From: Marinobacter salarius
GTDB taxonomy: Bacteria > Pseudomonadota > Gammaproteobacteria > Pseudomonadales > Oleiphilaceae
Assembly: GCF_032922745.1 (NCBI RefSeq)
Contig: NZ_CP136693.1
Location: 3,100,001-3,164,000, forward strand
Length of the DNA: 64,000 nucleotides
Direction of reading: 5' to 3'
This document shows, piece after piece, positions 17,370 through 26,861 of this stretch; position 1 is the stretch's first letter, and every line of letters starts with the position of its first letter. Below the pieces are notes generated by a model. It did not search any database. It was given only the letters and a program-made list of their open reading frames with translations, and had not been told where the DNA came from. The translations under genes were made by a program, and so were the position numbers.

Positions 17370-17990
17370 TCACCCGGCAATTGAAGGACGGGCTGCGACT
17401 TTTGCGCGCCAGGCCTGGAGATTGGTCAGGGACTCGGGAATGTCAACCTTCGCGAAATCCGCAAACCCCAGGCCGGCAAAGGCGGTGATGTCTGCGACCG
17501 AGAAGCTGTCGCCTGCGAGAAACTCATTGTCCGCCAGAACGCTGTCAAGGTAGGCCATGGTTGCGCTGGCAATTTCTTTCTGTTTATTACCCCATTCAGC
17601 ACACTGCCAGGTTTCCAGATCCGGACCAAGCCCCGGGGTCGCGTGATGGAAATAGGCACCCACGGCATTCATCAGACCGTTTTCTGCCCGCAGATTCATC
17701 ATTGCGATACGGGCACGCTCCGCTGGGGTTGTACCCATAAGGGACGGACCATCAAAGACACCGTCGATATATTCAGTGATGGCATTGCACTGGGCGATGC
17801 AGGTGCCGTCGTCAAGTTCCAGCATGGGCACGGTGGCATCCGGGTTTTTCGTCTTGAACGCATCGGAACGGTGCTCCCCACCCATGACATCGACCGGGAC
17901 GAATTCCACCTTATTCGTTGCGCCTTTTTCTGCCAGGGCGATGCGAACCCGTAGCGGGTTGGGAAAGCCTTCAGTGTCGTAAATTTTCAT
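17370..17990 (-). CDS. Glutathione S-transferase
   Basis: 206 residues. An N-terminal thioredoxin-like domain (IYDTEGFPNPLRVRIALAEKG; NPDATVPMLELDDG with the cis-Pro; IAQCNAITEYID with the glutathione-binding residue) precedes an all-helical C-terminal domain (FLAGDSFSVADITAFAGLGF). It conjugates glutathione to electrophiles or acts on related substrates in the cytoplasm. It is first in the GST-cupin-TetR unit, with a palindromic operator about 40 bp upstream of its start. Confidence 0.92.
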   Translation of the reverse strand: MKIYDTEGFPNPLRVRIALAEKGATNKVEFVPVDVMGGEHRSDAFKTKNPDATVPMLELDDGTCIAQCNAITEYIDGVFDGPSLMGTTPAERARIAMMNLRAENGLMNAVGAYFHHATPGLGPDLETWQCAEWGNKQKEIASATMAYLDSVLADNEFLAGDSFSVADITAFAGLGFADFAKVDIPESLTNLQAWRAKVAARPSIAG

Positions 17991-18030
17991 TGATTACCTC
18001 TGTTGGTCATTAAGCATACGACACGTAATT

Positions 18031-18046
18031 TACCTATCAGTAGGTA
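18031..18046 (-). promoter_or_regulatory. Palindromic operator for the TetR repressor
   Basis: TACCTATCAGTAGGTA: perfect 6-bp arms TACCTA/TAGGTA around TCAG, 41 bp upstream of the GST start. TetR proteins usually bind such short palindromes over or next to the promoter of their own operon. Binding by the TetR protein at 16028-16594 is inferred. Confidence 0.6.
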
Positions 18047-18219
18047 GGTGTGCAAGAGACAAATTGACGAGCCTGCTTTGTTTAGAACCGTTGACAAGGC
18101 ATTCCAAACGGTGAGAACGGTCCAGGCCCTCCTTTCAGTAACACCGACGGGGGTTGCTCTGACATAGCCAGCGTTTCATTCAGGCCCGGATGAAACCCGA
18201 GCCTACTCCTTTGAGTTTA

Positions 18220-18687
18220 TTATGTTTTATGGTCTAGGATTTCAGATTTCAGCTGCTTCAGAAGGTCTCTGGAGCTCTCATAATACAGGGTGTAGAACTG
18301 ATCCAGATCAGCCAGCTTGGCAAGCGTTTGTTCATTGGTAATGGTTGCCTTGGCTTCGGCAATCACCTCCTTTCTGGCCTCGAGCCGTTTTATCTGCCCT
18401 TCCACCAAGGCAGCGTAAGGATGGGGACGAATCGCGAAAAAATCCTGGCGTTCACCCGGCATTGTTCGACGTTCAACAATGCCGAGTCTTTCAAGAAAGC
18501 ACGTATTCGTACTGACGCTCGCCTTACTGACGCGCAACGTATCCACAAGCTGCGATGAGCTGACGGGACCATCCGACACGATAAGTGTCGCCCAAAGTTG
18601 GCCAGCGATGCGGGAAAAGCCTTCAGATTGAGCCTGAAGACCGAGGCGCTCAATAAAACGCCTGTCTGAATCAGTCAGTGTTTGCAT
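18220..18687 (-). CDS. MarR/GbsR-type regulator, last gene of the efflux operon
   Basis: 155 residues from the ATG at 18687 (MQTLTDSDRRFIERLG). It has a winged helix (SSSQLVDTLRVSKASVSTNT, LERLGIVERRTMPGER) and a long C-terminal helix, as in GbsR/MarR-like repressors. Its start overlaps the end of the outer-membrane channel gene by 17 bp, so it is translationally coupled to the pump genes. This predicts feedback control of the RND operon. A longer open frame reaches back to 18867 but runs inside the upstream gene in another frame and is not expected to be used. Confidence 0.82.
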   Translation of the reverse strand: MQTLTDSDRRFIERLGLQAQSEGFSRIAGQLWATLIVSDGPVSSSQLVDTLRVSKASVSTNTCFLERLGIVERRTMPGERQDFFAIRPHPYAALVEGQIKRLEARKEVIAEAKATITNEQTLAKLADLDQFYTLYYESSRDLLKQLKSEILDHKT

Positions 18688-20107
18688 AATCAGAAGATTG
18701 TAACGAACTCTGCCAACCCCCGCCCAGAGCTCGATACAAATTAACCGTTGACTGCAATTGATCACGCCGCGTTTCCACGAGATCAAGTTCGGTTGTAAAC
18801 AGGCTTCGTTCAGCGTCCAGCACCTCCAGGTAACTGGACGCGCCCCCCTCAAAGCGCAATCGCGCAAGTTTAGTTGTGCTTCGCAGTGCTGCTACCTGCC
18901 GGGCCTGCGCTTCCAAGCGATCTTCGGTACCACGCACCCCGGCCATAGCGTCGAGCACCTCCCGAAACGCCACTTGAATGGCCTGACGATACGCAATCAG
19001 GGCCTGGCGTTGACGCGCCTCCGCCTGATTGACCAGTGCCTCGGAACGCCCAAAGTCCAGCAACGGGCCGACTAACGAGCCGCCCAACTGCCAAGTGGAT
19101 GCGGAGCCCTGGAACAAGTCGCCACCGGAGGCACTTCGCAGGCCCAGCAGGCCCTCAAACGAAATCCTGGGCAGGAACGCCGCCCGGGCAACACCGATTT
19201 CGGCGTTGGCCGCTATCAACTCCTGTTCGGCTGCCGCAATGTCAGGTCGGCGGACCATCAGATCCGCCGGCCGGCCGGCAGGGACGCTGCCCGGAACATT
19301 CATCTCACCAATGGTATCCGCTACGGAAATATCACTCCGTACAATCTGTTGTGGATCTCGCCCCAGAAGCACTGCCAAGGCGTTTCGCTGAAGGGCGTGC
19401 TGCTGGCGAAGCCTCGGAAGTTCGGATTCAGCGGCTGCAAGCTCGGCTTCAGCCTGCCGCAGGACCAACTCGTTAACCTCGCCTCCTTCGGACCGGGCCC
19501 GTTGCAGGGCGACCGATTCGCGGCGGGATGACACGGTGCGTTCGGTGATGTCGATCTGACGATCAAGCGCACGCAAATTGAAGTAACCATTGGCTACCTC
19601 ACCAATCACGGCTAGTCGCACGGCCTCGCGATTCGCTGCACTGGCCAGGAGACGCGCCCGGGCTGCTTCGCTGGCATTCGCAAGCCGCCCCCAAAGATCC
19701 AGCTCGTACGATAGCACCCCACCGACCTGGATATCGTTGAAGGGTTGACCACCACCAGCGCTGTTGACCACCTCCTCACTCGGCCCCTGGCGCACCGCAG
19801 AGCCCTCTACCTCCAGAAGCGGATATTGTTCCGCCTGCTGCCCGGTAAGGCGCGCCCGTGCTTCGGCGACCCTGGCAGCAGCAAGTTGCAGGTCGCTGTT
19901 GGCACCAAGCGCCTCTTCAACAAGGGTGACAAGCGCCGGATCGCCAAAGCCACGCCACCAATCCAGGGGGAGTTTCTCGTTCGCCGAAAGTCGTGCGGAA
20001 GACCAGTTTTCCGGCACCGACGGCTCGGGCTTCTCAACAATCGGCGCGAGTGAGCAGCCACCAAGTGACAACGCCATCACAGTGGCCAGCAATACCTTAA
20101 CGGTCAT
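18671..20107 (-). CDS. RND efflux outer-membrane channel lipoprotein (NodT/OprM family)
   Basis: 478 residues from the ATG at 20107. The signal has a lipobox LSLGGCS, so the N-terminal Cys is lipidated. The TolC-like repeat structure is visible twice: LALGANSDLQLAAARVAEARA-type helices in each half, and GEVANGYFNLRALDRQIDI; GPLLDFGRSEALVNQAEARQ. It forms the outer-membrane exit duct for the RND pump encoded just upstream, whose end overlaps this start by 11 bp. A longer frame to 20173 exists but the lipoprotein signal fixes the start. Confidence 0.92.
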   Translation of the reverse strand: MTVKVLLATVMALSLGGCSLAPIVEKPEPSVPENWSSARLSANEKLPLDWWRGFGDPALVTLVEEALGANSDLQLAAARVAEARARLTGQQAEQYPLLEVEGSAVRQGPSEEVVNSAGGGQPFNDIQVGGVLSYELDLWGRLANASEAARARLLASAANREAVRLAVIGEVANGYFNLRALDRQIDITERTVSSRRESVALQRARSEGGEVNELVLRQAEAELAAAESELPRLRQQHALQRNALAVLLGRDPQQIVRSDISVADTIGEMNVPGSVPAGRPADLMVRRPDIAAAEQELIAANAEIGVARAAFLPRISFEGLLGLRSASGGDLFQGSASTWQLGGSLVGPLLDFGRSEALVNQAEARQRQALIAYRQAIQVAFREVLDAMAGVRGTEDRLEAQARQVAALRSTTKLARLRFEGGASSYLEVLDAERSLFTTELDLVETRRDQLQSTVNLYRALGGGWQSSLQSSDYANTD

Positions 20108-23100
20108 CAGCCACACCTCCGTCTGCACGTCCGGGAGCGGCCGCAGCCGAGTCATCCTGGTCTCTGGAGCCACTCAGAAAATCCGTGATACGGCGGACCA
20201 CCACATAGAACAGTGGAATAAAGAACGTCGCCAGTATCGTTGCCGAAATCATGCCGCCGAGAACCGCCGTTCCTATCGCAATACGCGTGGTTGCCCCGGC
20301 TCCACTGGCGAAAGCAAGCGGCAACACACCCATGCCGAAAGCAACCGATGTCATCAGAATCGGCCTCAAGCGCACTCGCGCCGCTTCCTTGGTTGCCTCA
20401 ATCAGCTTCATTCCCTGCTCCTCGAGTGTTCGGGCGAACTCCACCAGAAGTATAGCGTTGCGCGCAGTCACACCAACGGTGGTCAGAATGCCAACCTGGA
20501 AGAAGACGTCGTTAGGAAGCCCGCGAACCATCGCTGCAAGTACCGCCCCGAGTACGCCCAAGGGCACCGCCAGCATCACGGAAATGGGTATGGTCCAACT
20601 TTCGTAGAGCGCGGCGAGCGCCAGAAACACCACCAGTGCCGACAGCGCGTAAAGCAGGGATGCCTGGGCACCAGCCTGGCGCTCCTGATAGGACAGGCCG
20701 CTCCAGGCGCCGGCCACACCGTCCGGGAGTTGAGCGATCAAACGTTCGACCTCCGCCATGGCCTCACCGGTACTGTACCCCGGTGCCGGCTCACCCTGAA
20801 TCTGGCGGGACGGAACACCGTTGAAACGCTCAAGGCGCGGTGAGCCATACTCCCAGCGTCCGTTCGTCACTTCGCTCAACGGGGTCATCTCTCCATCAGC
20901 GGCTCGCAGATACCACGCCTCAAAATCCTCAGGCAGCATCCGGAAAGGGGCATCACCCTGAACATAGACTCGCTTGACCCGCCCCTCATGGAGAAAATCG
21001 TTAACGTATTGCGAGCCCCAGGTCACCGACAGAAGTCGACTGATCTCGGACAACTCTATGCCAAGGGCCTGTGCCTTTTCGTGATCAATGTCCACTTTGT
21101 AGCGGGGATTGTCCGCCAAACCGTTGGGACGCACACTCGTCAGCACGGGGCTTTCGGCCGCCAACTGCAGCAATTGACCTTGCGCTGCCATGAGTGCTTC
21201 ATGCCCGATGGCACCCCGATCCTGTAAACGCAATTCAAAGCCCAGGGCCTGCCCCAATTCCGGTATCGGTGGCAAATTGAAAGCAAAAGCCCGCCCATCA
21301 CGCACCAGCCCGGCAAGCGCCCGGTTCGCCCGCTGAATGATCGCGTCGGCGCTTTGCGTCTCGGGATCGCGCTCACTCCATGGCTTGAGATTGACGAACG
21401 CCAGTCCCGCGTTCTGCGCCCGGCCAGCGAAGCTGAAACCAGCGATTGTGAAGAGGCCCTGCACCTCATCCTGCTCCATGAAGTAATCTTCGATAACCTC
21501 AATGGTATCGATTGTGCGCTGCTGGGTCGCACCGGCGGGCAACTGATACTGCACCACGGCGAACCCCTGGTCTTCCGCGGGCAGGAACCCGCCGGGCAAC
21601 CGCACAAAGAGAACGGCCACCAGGACGACGATGCCCAGGAACGCCAATGTGTAGAGCCAGGCGTGGCGCGCCGTATGGCCAACCAGCCGGACATAGCCCC
21701 GGGTCAGTCGCCCCAGGCCTGCCTCAAACCAGCCGAACAGTTTTTGCAGCAAGGTTCTTTCGTGCGTGGGCTTGAGGATCCGACCACACAGCATGGGGCT
21801 CAGAATCAGAGCCACCAGCACCGAAAGCACCATGGCACCAGCAATACTCAGGGAAAACTGCCGATAGATTGCCCCGGTGGAGCCCGGAAAGAAGGCCATC
21901 GGGATAAACACCGCAGACAACACCACGCCGATGCCAATCAGCGCGCTGGCTATCTGCCCCATGGACTTGCGCGTCGCCTCCATCGGGCTCAGGCCGTCCT
22001 CATGCATCACGCGCTCGACGTTCTCCACCACCACGATGGCGTCATCCACCAGAAGGCCGATTGCCAATACGAGACCGAAGAGAGTGAGCATGTTGATGGA
22101 AAAGCCGAAGGCCGCCATGATCGCAAAGGTGCCCAGCAGCACCACCGGGATTGCGATCGCTGGTATCAGGGTAGCCCGCCAACTCTGGAGAAATACGAGC
22201 ATGACCAGGACCACCAGGGCGATTGCCTCGATGATGGTTGTGACCACCGCGTCGATGGAGGCCTCCACGAAAGGGGCCGTCTGGTAGGGGTACCGAATCT
22301 CCACCCCTTCGGGAAAATAGGGCTCGAGCTCCTGGAGCCGCGCTTTAACAGCCTCTGTGACCGCAAGCGAGTTGGCACCCGGCGCCAGATTGATGCCAAG
22401 GCCGGCAGCCGGCTCGCCATCGTAGAAAGTGTCAATCTGGACTGCACCGCCGCCCAGCTCAACGCGGGCAACATCCCCCAGGCGCACCCGGGACCCGTCG
22501 GGCATACTCTTGAGCAGGATGTTGCGGAACTCTTCGGTTGAGGTGAGCAAGGTCTGGGCGGTGACCGTGGCATTGAGCTGCTGGCCCTCGACTGCGGGCA
22601 GCCCGCCGAGCTGACCGGCGGTGACCTGGGCGTTTTGCGCCTCGATGGCGGCGCTCACGTCGGCGACGGTCAGGCCGTAATTGGTCAACGCCGAAGGGTC
22701 CAGCCAAACCCGCATCGCATATTCAGAGCCGAAAACCTGCACGCTGCCGATACCGGTTACCCGTCCAATGGGTTCGGCTAACTCGGAGCTGATAAAATCG
22801 GCGATATCCAGCTTGCTGAGGCGACCGTCGGTAGAGACGAATGCCATTACCATCAGAAAGCTGGTGCTGGATTTCTCGACGCTGATCCCCTGCTGGCGCA
22901 CCACTTCCGGGAGTCGGGGTTCCGCCAGTTTGAGCTTGTTCTGTACCTGGACCTGGGCAATGTCCGGATCGGTGCCCGCCGCAAAGGTGAGAGTAACCGT
23001 AGCGTGGCCTGAGGAATCCGCTGTCGACCCCATATAGAGCAGATTGTCGAGGCCGGTCATGTCTTGTTCGATGACCTGAACCACCGTATTGGACACGGTG

Positions 23101-23264
23101 TCCGCCGAGGCGCCAGGATAATCGGCCTGAATTTCCACCGCCGGCGGCGCCACCGACGGGTATCGCTGGACCGGCAAAACAAAGATCGCCATGATACCCG
23201 CCAGCATGGCGACAATGGCCAGAACCCAGGAAAAAACGGGCCTGGAAATAAAGAAATTAATCAT
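20097..23264 (-). CDS. RND (HAE1) multidrug efflux inner-membrane pump
   Basis: 1055 residues, full length for AcrB/MexF-type proton-driven pumps. The first transmembrane helix follows MINFFISRPVFSWVLAIV. The proton-relay Asp pair is in GLLVDDAIVVVENVERV (transmembrane helix 4). The FFPGSTGAIYRQFSLSIAGA and GVLGAVLAAMVRGLPNDVFF regions are typical. It sits between membrane-fusion and channel genes with overlaps on both sides (4 and 11 bp), so the three parts are made together. It is likely to export hydrophobic drugs, solvents or bile-salt-like molecules; substrates are not predictable. Confidence 0.95.
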   Translation of the reverse strand: MINFFISRPVFSWVLAIVAMLAGIMAIFVLPVQRYPSVAPPAVEIQADYPGASADTVSNTVVQVIEQDMTGLDNLLYMGSTADSSGHATVTLTFAAGTDPDIAQVQVQNKLKLAEPRLPEVVRQQGISVEKSSTSFLMVMAFVSTDGRLSKLDIADFISSELAEPIGRVTGIGSVQVFGSEYAMRVWLDPSALTNYGLTVADVSAAIEAQNAQVTAGQLGGLPAVEGQQLNATVTAQTLLTSTEEFRNILLKSMPDGSRVRLGDVARVELGGGAVQIDTFYDGEPAAGLGINLAPGANSLAVTEAVKARLQELEPYFPEGVEIRYPYQTAPFVEASIDAVVTTIIEAIALVVLVMLVFLQSWRATLIPAIAIPVVLLGTFAIMAAFGFSINMLTLFGLVLAIGLLVDDAIVVVENVERVMHEDGLSPMEATRKSMGQIASALIGIGVVLSAVFIPMAFFPGSTGAIYRQFSLSIAGAMVLSVLVALILSPMLCGRILKPTHERTLLQKLFGWFEAGLGRLTRGYVRLVGHTARHAWLYTLAFLGIVVLVAVLFVRLPGGFLPAEDQGFAVVQYQLPAGATQQRTIDTIEVIEDYFMEQDEVQGLFTIAGFSFAGRAQNAGLAFVNLKPWSERDPETQSADAIIQRANRALAGLVRDGRAFAFNLPPIPELGQALGFELRLQDRGAIGHEALMAAQGQLLQLAAESPVLTSVRPNGLADNPRYKVDIDHEKAQALGIELSEISRLLSVTWGSQYVNDFLHEGRVKRVYVQGDAPFRMLPEDFEAWYLRAADGEMTPLSEVTNGRWEYGSPRLERFNGVPSRQIQGEPAPGYSTGEAMAEVERLIAQLPDGVAGAWSGLSYQERQAGAQASLLYALSALVVFLALAALYESWTIPISVMLAVPLGVLGAVLAAMVRGLPNDVFFQVGILTTVGVTARNAILLVEFARTLEEQGMKLIEATKEAARVRLRPILMTSVAFGMGVLPLAFASGAGATTRIAIGTAVLGGMISATILATFFIPLFYVVVRRITDFLSGSRDQDDSAAAAPGRADGGVADDR

Positions 23265-24514
23265 TGCGCGGGGCCCTCCTCTTTGGAGGCGTTCTTCTTC
23301 GGATTATTCGTGCCACTGGCTTGCTGGTTTTGGGTGGGATGTAATGGAATATCTGCGGCAACCGGCTTCACCTTGGCTCCTGGCCGAACCTTCTGCAGAC
23401 CGGAGACGATGAGACGATCTCCCGGTTCCAACCCCTTCTCCACCAGCCAGAATGCACCAATGGCCCGCTCTGCCTCTAACTGGCGGGCGACAACTTCACC
23501 CTCCGGGTTGACCAGCAACGCGGTGGCCTCTCCTTGCGGATTACGGCTCACGCCCTGCTGCGGCGCCAGAATGGCGTTCTCCCGAACTCCCTCACTCAGA
23601 CGAACGCGCACGTACATTCCAGGCAGAAGGTCTTCGTCCGGATTGGGGAAGACGGCTCTCACCGTGACAGAACTGGTGCTTTGGTTGACGGTTACATCCG
23701 TAACGTCAACGCGTCCCTTATGCGGATAGGGGGTGCCGTCTTCGCGCAACAAAACAGTCTCGGCTTCATTTGGGCCGGCCTTAGAAGCCGCGCCCTCCTT
23801 CAGAGACGACCGAATTCGAGCCAGTTTTTCGACCGGTAGCTGAATATCGACATACATGGGATCAAGCTGCACAACGCGCGCCAGGATCTGGGGTTGATTG
23901 GCGGTCACCAGCGCACCCTCCGTGTACAGTGTCGGGCCAATGCGCCCTGCGATGGGAGCCTTGACCTCGGTATACGCCAGCTCGATACCCGCCGTTTCGA
24001 GCATCGCCTCAGATCGGGAGACATCCGCCCGGGCTGCCTCCAAGGCCGATAGCGCTTCATCACGTTGACGCTTGCTGACCGCATTCTTCTCAAACAAGTC
24101 TGACGTACGTGCCCACTCCCGCTGCGCCTGTCGCAATTCGGCCTGTGCGCGCTCCAGTTCTGCTTGGGCCCGTTGATGGGCAGCACGGTATCGGTTGGAG
24201 TCGATCTGGTAGAGGACCTCACCTGCTTTTACCTGGGCGCCTTGTTCAAACAAGCGCTCCTGCAAAATGCCCGTGACTTGCGGCCTCACCTCCGAGATAC
24301 GGTAAGCAGCGGTTCTGCCCGGCAGTTCCATTGAAAGATTCACACGCTGCGGCTGCACCTCAACAACGCCGACTTCTGGAGGCGGCGGCGCAGACCGTTC
24401 AGCCTTTGTCTGACCGGAGGAGTTGTCACAACCAGCCAGCAAAAGAACCGCCAACCACATGGGCAGCATGCGGGCCCCAAATAGACGCACCATCAAACTC
24501 TTCTCTGTTTCCAT
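23261..24514 (-). CDS. RND efflux periplasmic adaptor lipoprotein (MexE/AcrA-like)
   Basis: About 417 residues from METEKSLMVR; an in-frame ATG at 24562 is possible. Lipobox LLLAGCD gives an inner-membrane lipoprotein. The lipoyl half-domain (GAQVKAGEVLYQID), an alpha-helical hairpin (AQAELERAQAELRQAQREW to ALEAARADVSRSEAMLETA) and the second lipoyl part (GRIGPTLYTEGALVTANQ) are in order. It links the pump to the outer-membrane channel. The start lies 56 bp after the LpxR-like gene on the same strand, so that gene may be part of the operon. Confidence 0.93.
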   Translation of the reverse strand: METEKSLMVRLFGARMLPMWLAVLLLAGCDNSSGQTKAERSAPPPPEVGVVEVQPQRVNLSMELPGRTAAYRISEVRPQVTGILQERLFEQGAQVKAGEVLYQIDSNRYRAAHQRAQAELERAQAELRQAQREWARTSDLFEKNAVSKRQRDEALSALEAARADVSRSEAMLETAGIELAYTEVKAPIAGRIGPTLYTEGALVTANQPQILARVVQLDPMYVDIQLPVEKLARIRSSLKEGAASKAGPNEAETVLLREDGTPYPHKGRVDVTDVTVNQSTSSVTVRAVFPNPDEDLLPGMYVRVRLSEGVRENAILAPQQGVSRNPQGEATALLVNPEGEVVARQLEAERAIGAFWLVEKGLEPGDRLIVSGLQKVRPGAKVKPVAADIPLHPTQNQQASGTNNPKKNASKEEGPAQ

Positions 24515-24570
24515 ATAACTAACCTCTGAATGGGCCAAAGACTCAAAAACCGTTCGATCCATGCCTTCGT

Positions 24571-25635
24571 TTATAACCAGGTAGACAGAACGATCGATCC
24601 AAACTGATCGACGCCGTCCTTTTCCTCAAATTCTTCGCTTCGCCACAGGTAGGTGTAAGCGATCTGCCAGCGATCCCAGGTCAATGCCGCACCCACCTGG
24701 GCGTCGCCAACCCATTCGCGACTATCAACGGAGTGGCTGTCCTCGAAACTGTTGCCGTCGAGCAGCAGGTTGTGTGCCATATAGCGCCCTTCAACGGCAG
24801 CGAAGACGTACCAGCTAAAGCCCTGATCCCGCCGAAAAGAGGATTGCCCGCCTTGTGCAGGAGCGACTGACGGAATGCCGAAACTACGATCAAGCCCCTC
24901 TCCCAAACGAAACCCCAGGCCGCCGGAAGCGTAGGTATACAGGTTGCCGAGCGCAAACCCGGCAGACGGCCCATATTCAATGGTCAGCCCAGAGAAGTTT
25001 TGCTTCATAAACCAGGCACGTTCATAACCGAAATTGATAACTGGCTCGTTATCAAGCTGGTTATCCCAACCCCTCGGCTTGTCTGCCGCAATAAGTTCAT
25101 GGAAATTTCGTTGACCCACCTCAGCGCCGGAGGCCGGGCCTACGATGCCCACGTCGATATGCAGGCTGTCTGCCAAACGCAAACCACCGTGTTCCCTTTC
25201 GCTTAGTAGCGAAATCCCACCAAACAAAAGGCCGGCATAGGGACGATCATCTTTAATAAGCGCTTCAACCTCTATATCTTCCGGCGTATACATCTGTTGT
25301 CCTAGCCGATATGTTGCGCCGGCAAGACTACTGCCAGACCAGCCTGGAATAACGTCCGCAAGACGGCGGCTCCAATGTCGATCAGGGGGCTCAAAAGCCC
25401 AGATCACCTCTACGCCGTTGGTATATTGACCATCGCCGCCGGCGGAAAACGCATCATTTTCTACTTTCAGGGACAGCAGGCCTTCAGCGGAAGCTGATGT
25501 CACAAGAGAACCCAGCAACAGACCTGAGCACCAATTCCGGTAACGCTTTCTGCAACATCCAGATTTCACTGAAGATTCCTCTGCCAAAGCTGGGTTGAAC
25601 CGGATGTAAAAGAACTTGCTCCCGGATGCTGACAT
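24571..25635 (-). CDS. LpxR-like lipid A 3-O-deacylase, outer membrane
   Basis: 354 residues. A signal-like segment (GLLLGSLVTSASAE) precedes a beta-barrel of the LpxR/DUF2219 family. Hallmarks are LKVENDAFS (Asn-Asp calcium/active-site pair), QYTNG, DDRPYAGLLFG, GPASGAEVGQRNFHELI with the catalytic His, and a C-terminal strand ending in LSTWL. LpxR removes the 3'-acyloxyacyl group of lipid A. It lies directly upstream of the RND adaptor gene, hinting at joint control of envelope modification and efflux. The first 25 or so residues before the hydrophobic segment are unusual, so the start could be later. Confidence 0.8.
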   Translation of the reverse strand: MSASGSKFFYIRFNPALAEESSVKSGCCRKRYRNWCSGLLLGSLVTSASAEGLLSLKVENDAFSAGGDGQYTNGVEVIWAFEPPDRHWSRRLADVIPGWSGSSLAGATYRLGQQMYTPEDIEVEALIKDDRPYAGLLFGGISLLSEREHGGLRLADSLHIDVGIVGPASGAEVGQRNFHELIAADKPRGWDNQLDNEPVINFGYERAWFMKQNFSGLTIEYGPSAGFALGNLYTYASGGLGFRLGEGLDRSFGIPSVAPAQGGQSSFRRDQGFSWYVFAAVEGRYMAHNLLLDGNSFEDSHSVDSREWVGDAQVGAALTWDRWQIAYTYLWRSEEFEEKDGVDQFGSIVLSTWL

Positions 25636-25839
25636 ACCTTCCGTACGGCGACTTTTTGGTCGCCGGCCAGAAATGATGAGACGGCTGTCCGCACAACTTG
25701 TTCAATCTGTTCAGTATAAACTAAACGTAACACAAGTAATGATTGACAGCTAGCCGTGATGGAACTGTCCTGTGCCGGTGGAATGTGCGGAACGCTCCAG
25801 TTCTAATCTTGTCGCTCGCGCCTGAAAAATGTTTCGGGT

Positions 25840-26286
25840 TCAGGTATTTTTGAGGTTGGCAGAATTTTCCATAACCCGCTCAAAAACACGCAGGGCGACT
25901 TCCAGGTCGGTATTTTCAATGCCTTTCAGCATCTCCTCTCGCAAGACATTCGCCCGCTCATTCAGATCGCTCATAAAGTGCTCACCGGCATTGGTAAGAT
26001 AAAGCAGCCTGGCGCGCCGATCACGCTCACTGGGCCGGCGCTCAATCAGACCCTGCTCCTCGAGGCTGTCAAGCAGGCGGACCAATGTCGGGTTCTCGAT
26101 GGTCATCAAGCGGGCTAGCTCCCGCTGGGTCAATCCTCCACCACCACGCTGCAGGCAGATCATGGTGAACCAGCGAGCCTGGGTAACCCCCAGGTCTTTC
26201 AGGCGCTCATCCAGCAACTTGCGCCAACGTCTTGCTACCCGGGCATTGGTGAAAGGAAACTGATCTCGAGGGGTTTGTGGGTCCAT
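25840..26286 (-). CDS. MarR/SlyA-family regulator
   Basis: 148 residues. Winged helix: LTQRELARLMTIENPTLVRL (recognition helix) and LIERRPSERDRRARLLYLTNAG (wing with the DxRxR motif). It is the first gene of a same-strand series LpxR-adaptor-RND-channel-MarR, 204 bp upstream of LpxR. A regulatory role over that set is inferred. The intergenic region on its 5' side has AT-rich sequence suitable for a promoter, but no clear operator was recognised. Confidence 0.88.
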   Translation of the reverse strand: MDPQTPRDQFPFTNARVARRWRKLLDERLKDLGVTQARWFTMICLQRGGGGLTQRELARLMTIENPTLVRLLDSLEEQGLIERRPSERDRRARLLYLTNAGEHFMSDLNERANVLREEMLKGIENTDLEVALRVFERVMENSANLKNT

Positions 26287-26861
26287 CTAACTGTCCTGCT
26301 ATTGACGATTCAGTAACAGTAAATCGCAAGCTAATCATATAGACAAGCGTCAGTTACACATTAGCCAGGTTTGCACCAGATCAATAGGCAACATCACGTG
26401 GATTCCGAGGCCAGCTAAGGAACTTCTCCTTCCACTGAGACAGGTAACTCCTCGCTTCTTCAGAGACCGGAGGCCCTCAGCGTATTGTCGCCCTGGCAGA
26501 CACCCTTGCTGTCTGTCGTGACCGGCGACCGGCTTTTAAAAAGCTGGTGCCGAGCGCTCCACAACACCGTAGCATCTTCACTCGACACCAGCCGGGGCTT
26601 CGGCACGGCGTCTTCCAGGCAATCCGCATCCGCTAAGGTCAGTCCCCGGTCGAGTAGAGCCTGCAAGGCCGACAACAAGGCCAAGTTCCGCTTATCGGCC
26701 AGAATGGCATGAATTCGGGGGTTGGGTGACCAAAAAACCCGTAGTTCAATAGGTTGGGAGTGTTTTTCGGCTATTTTTCACGTTTGTCTGCCAACCCTCA
26801 ACTGCTTTTGAGGGGCTGACAGGACGTCGCCCCCAATCAATCAAAGATTGGGAAGCACGCT
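26287..26861 (+). other. Intergenic with an unrecognised minus-strand fragment
   Basis: The minus strand from about 26715 to 26460 reads NPRIHAILADKRNLALLSAL then LLDRGLTLADADCLEDAVPK, which looks protein-like but has no start and ends soon, so it is probably the relic of a larger gene I cannot name. Just before the next gene CCCAATC/GATTGGG (26832-26838 and 26846-26852) form a 7-bp inverted repeat, 10 bp ahead of the ATG at 26862. Confidence 0.4.

Noticed and set aside
19764..22541. Plus-strand frames of 359 and 395 codons opposite the efflux genes
   Set aside because: Low-complexity His/Gln/Arg-rich translations, opposite well-defined pump genes.
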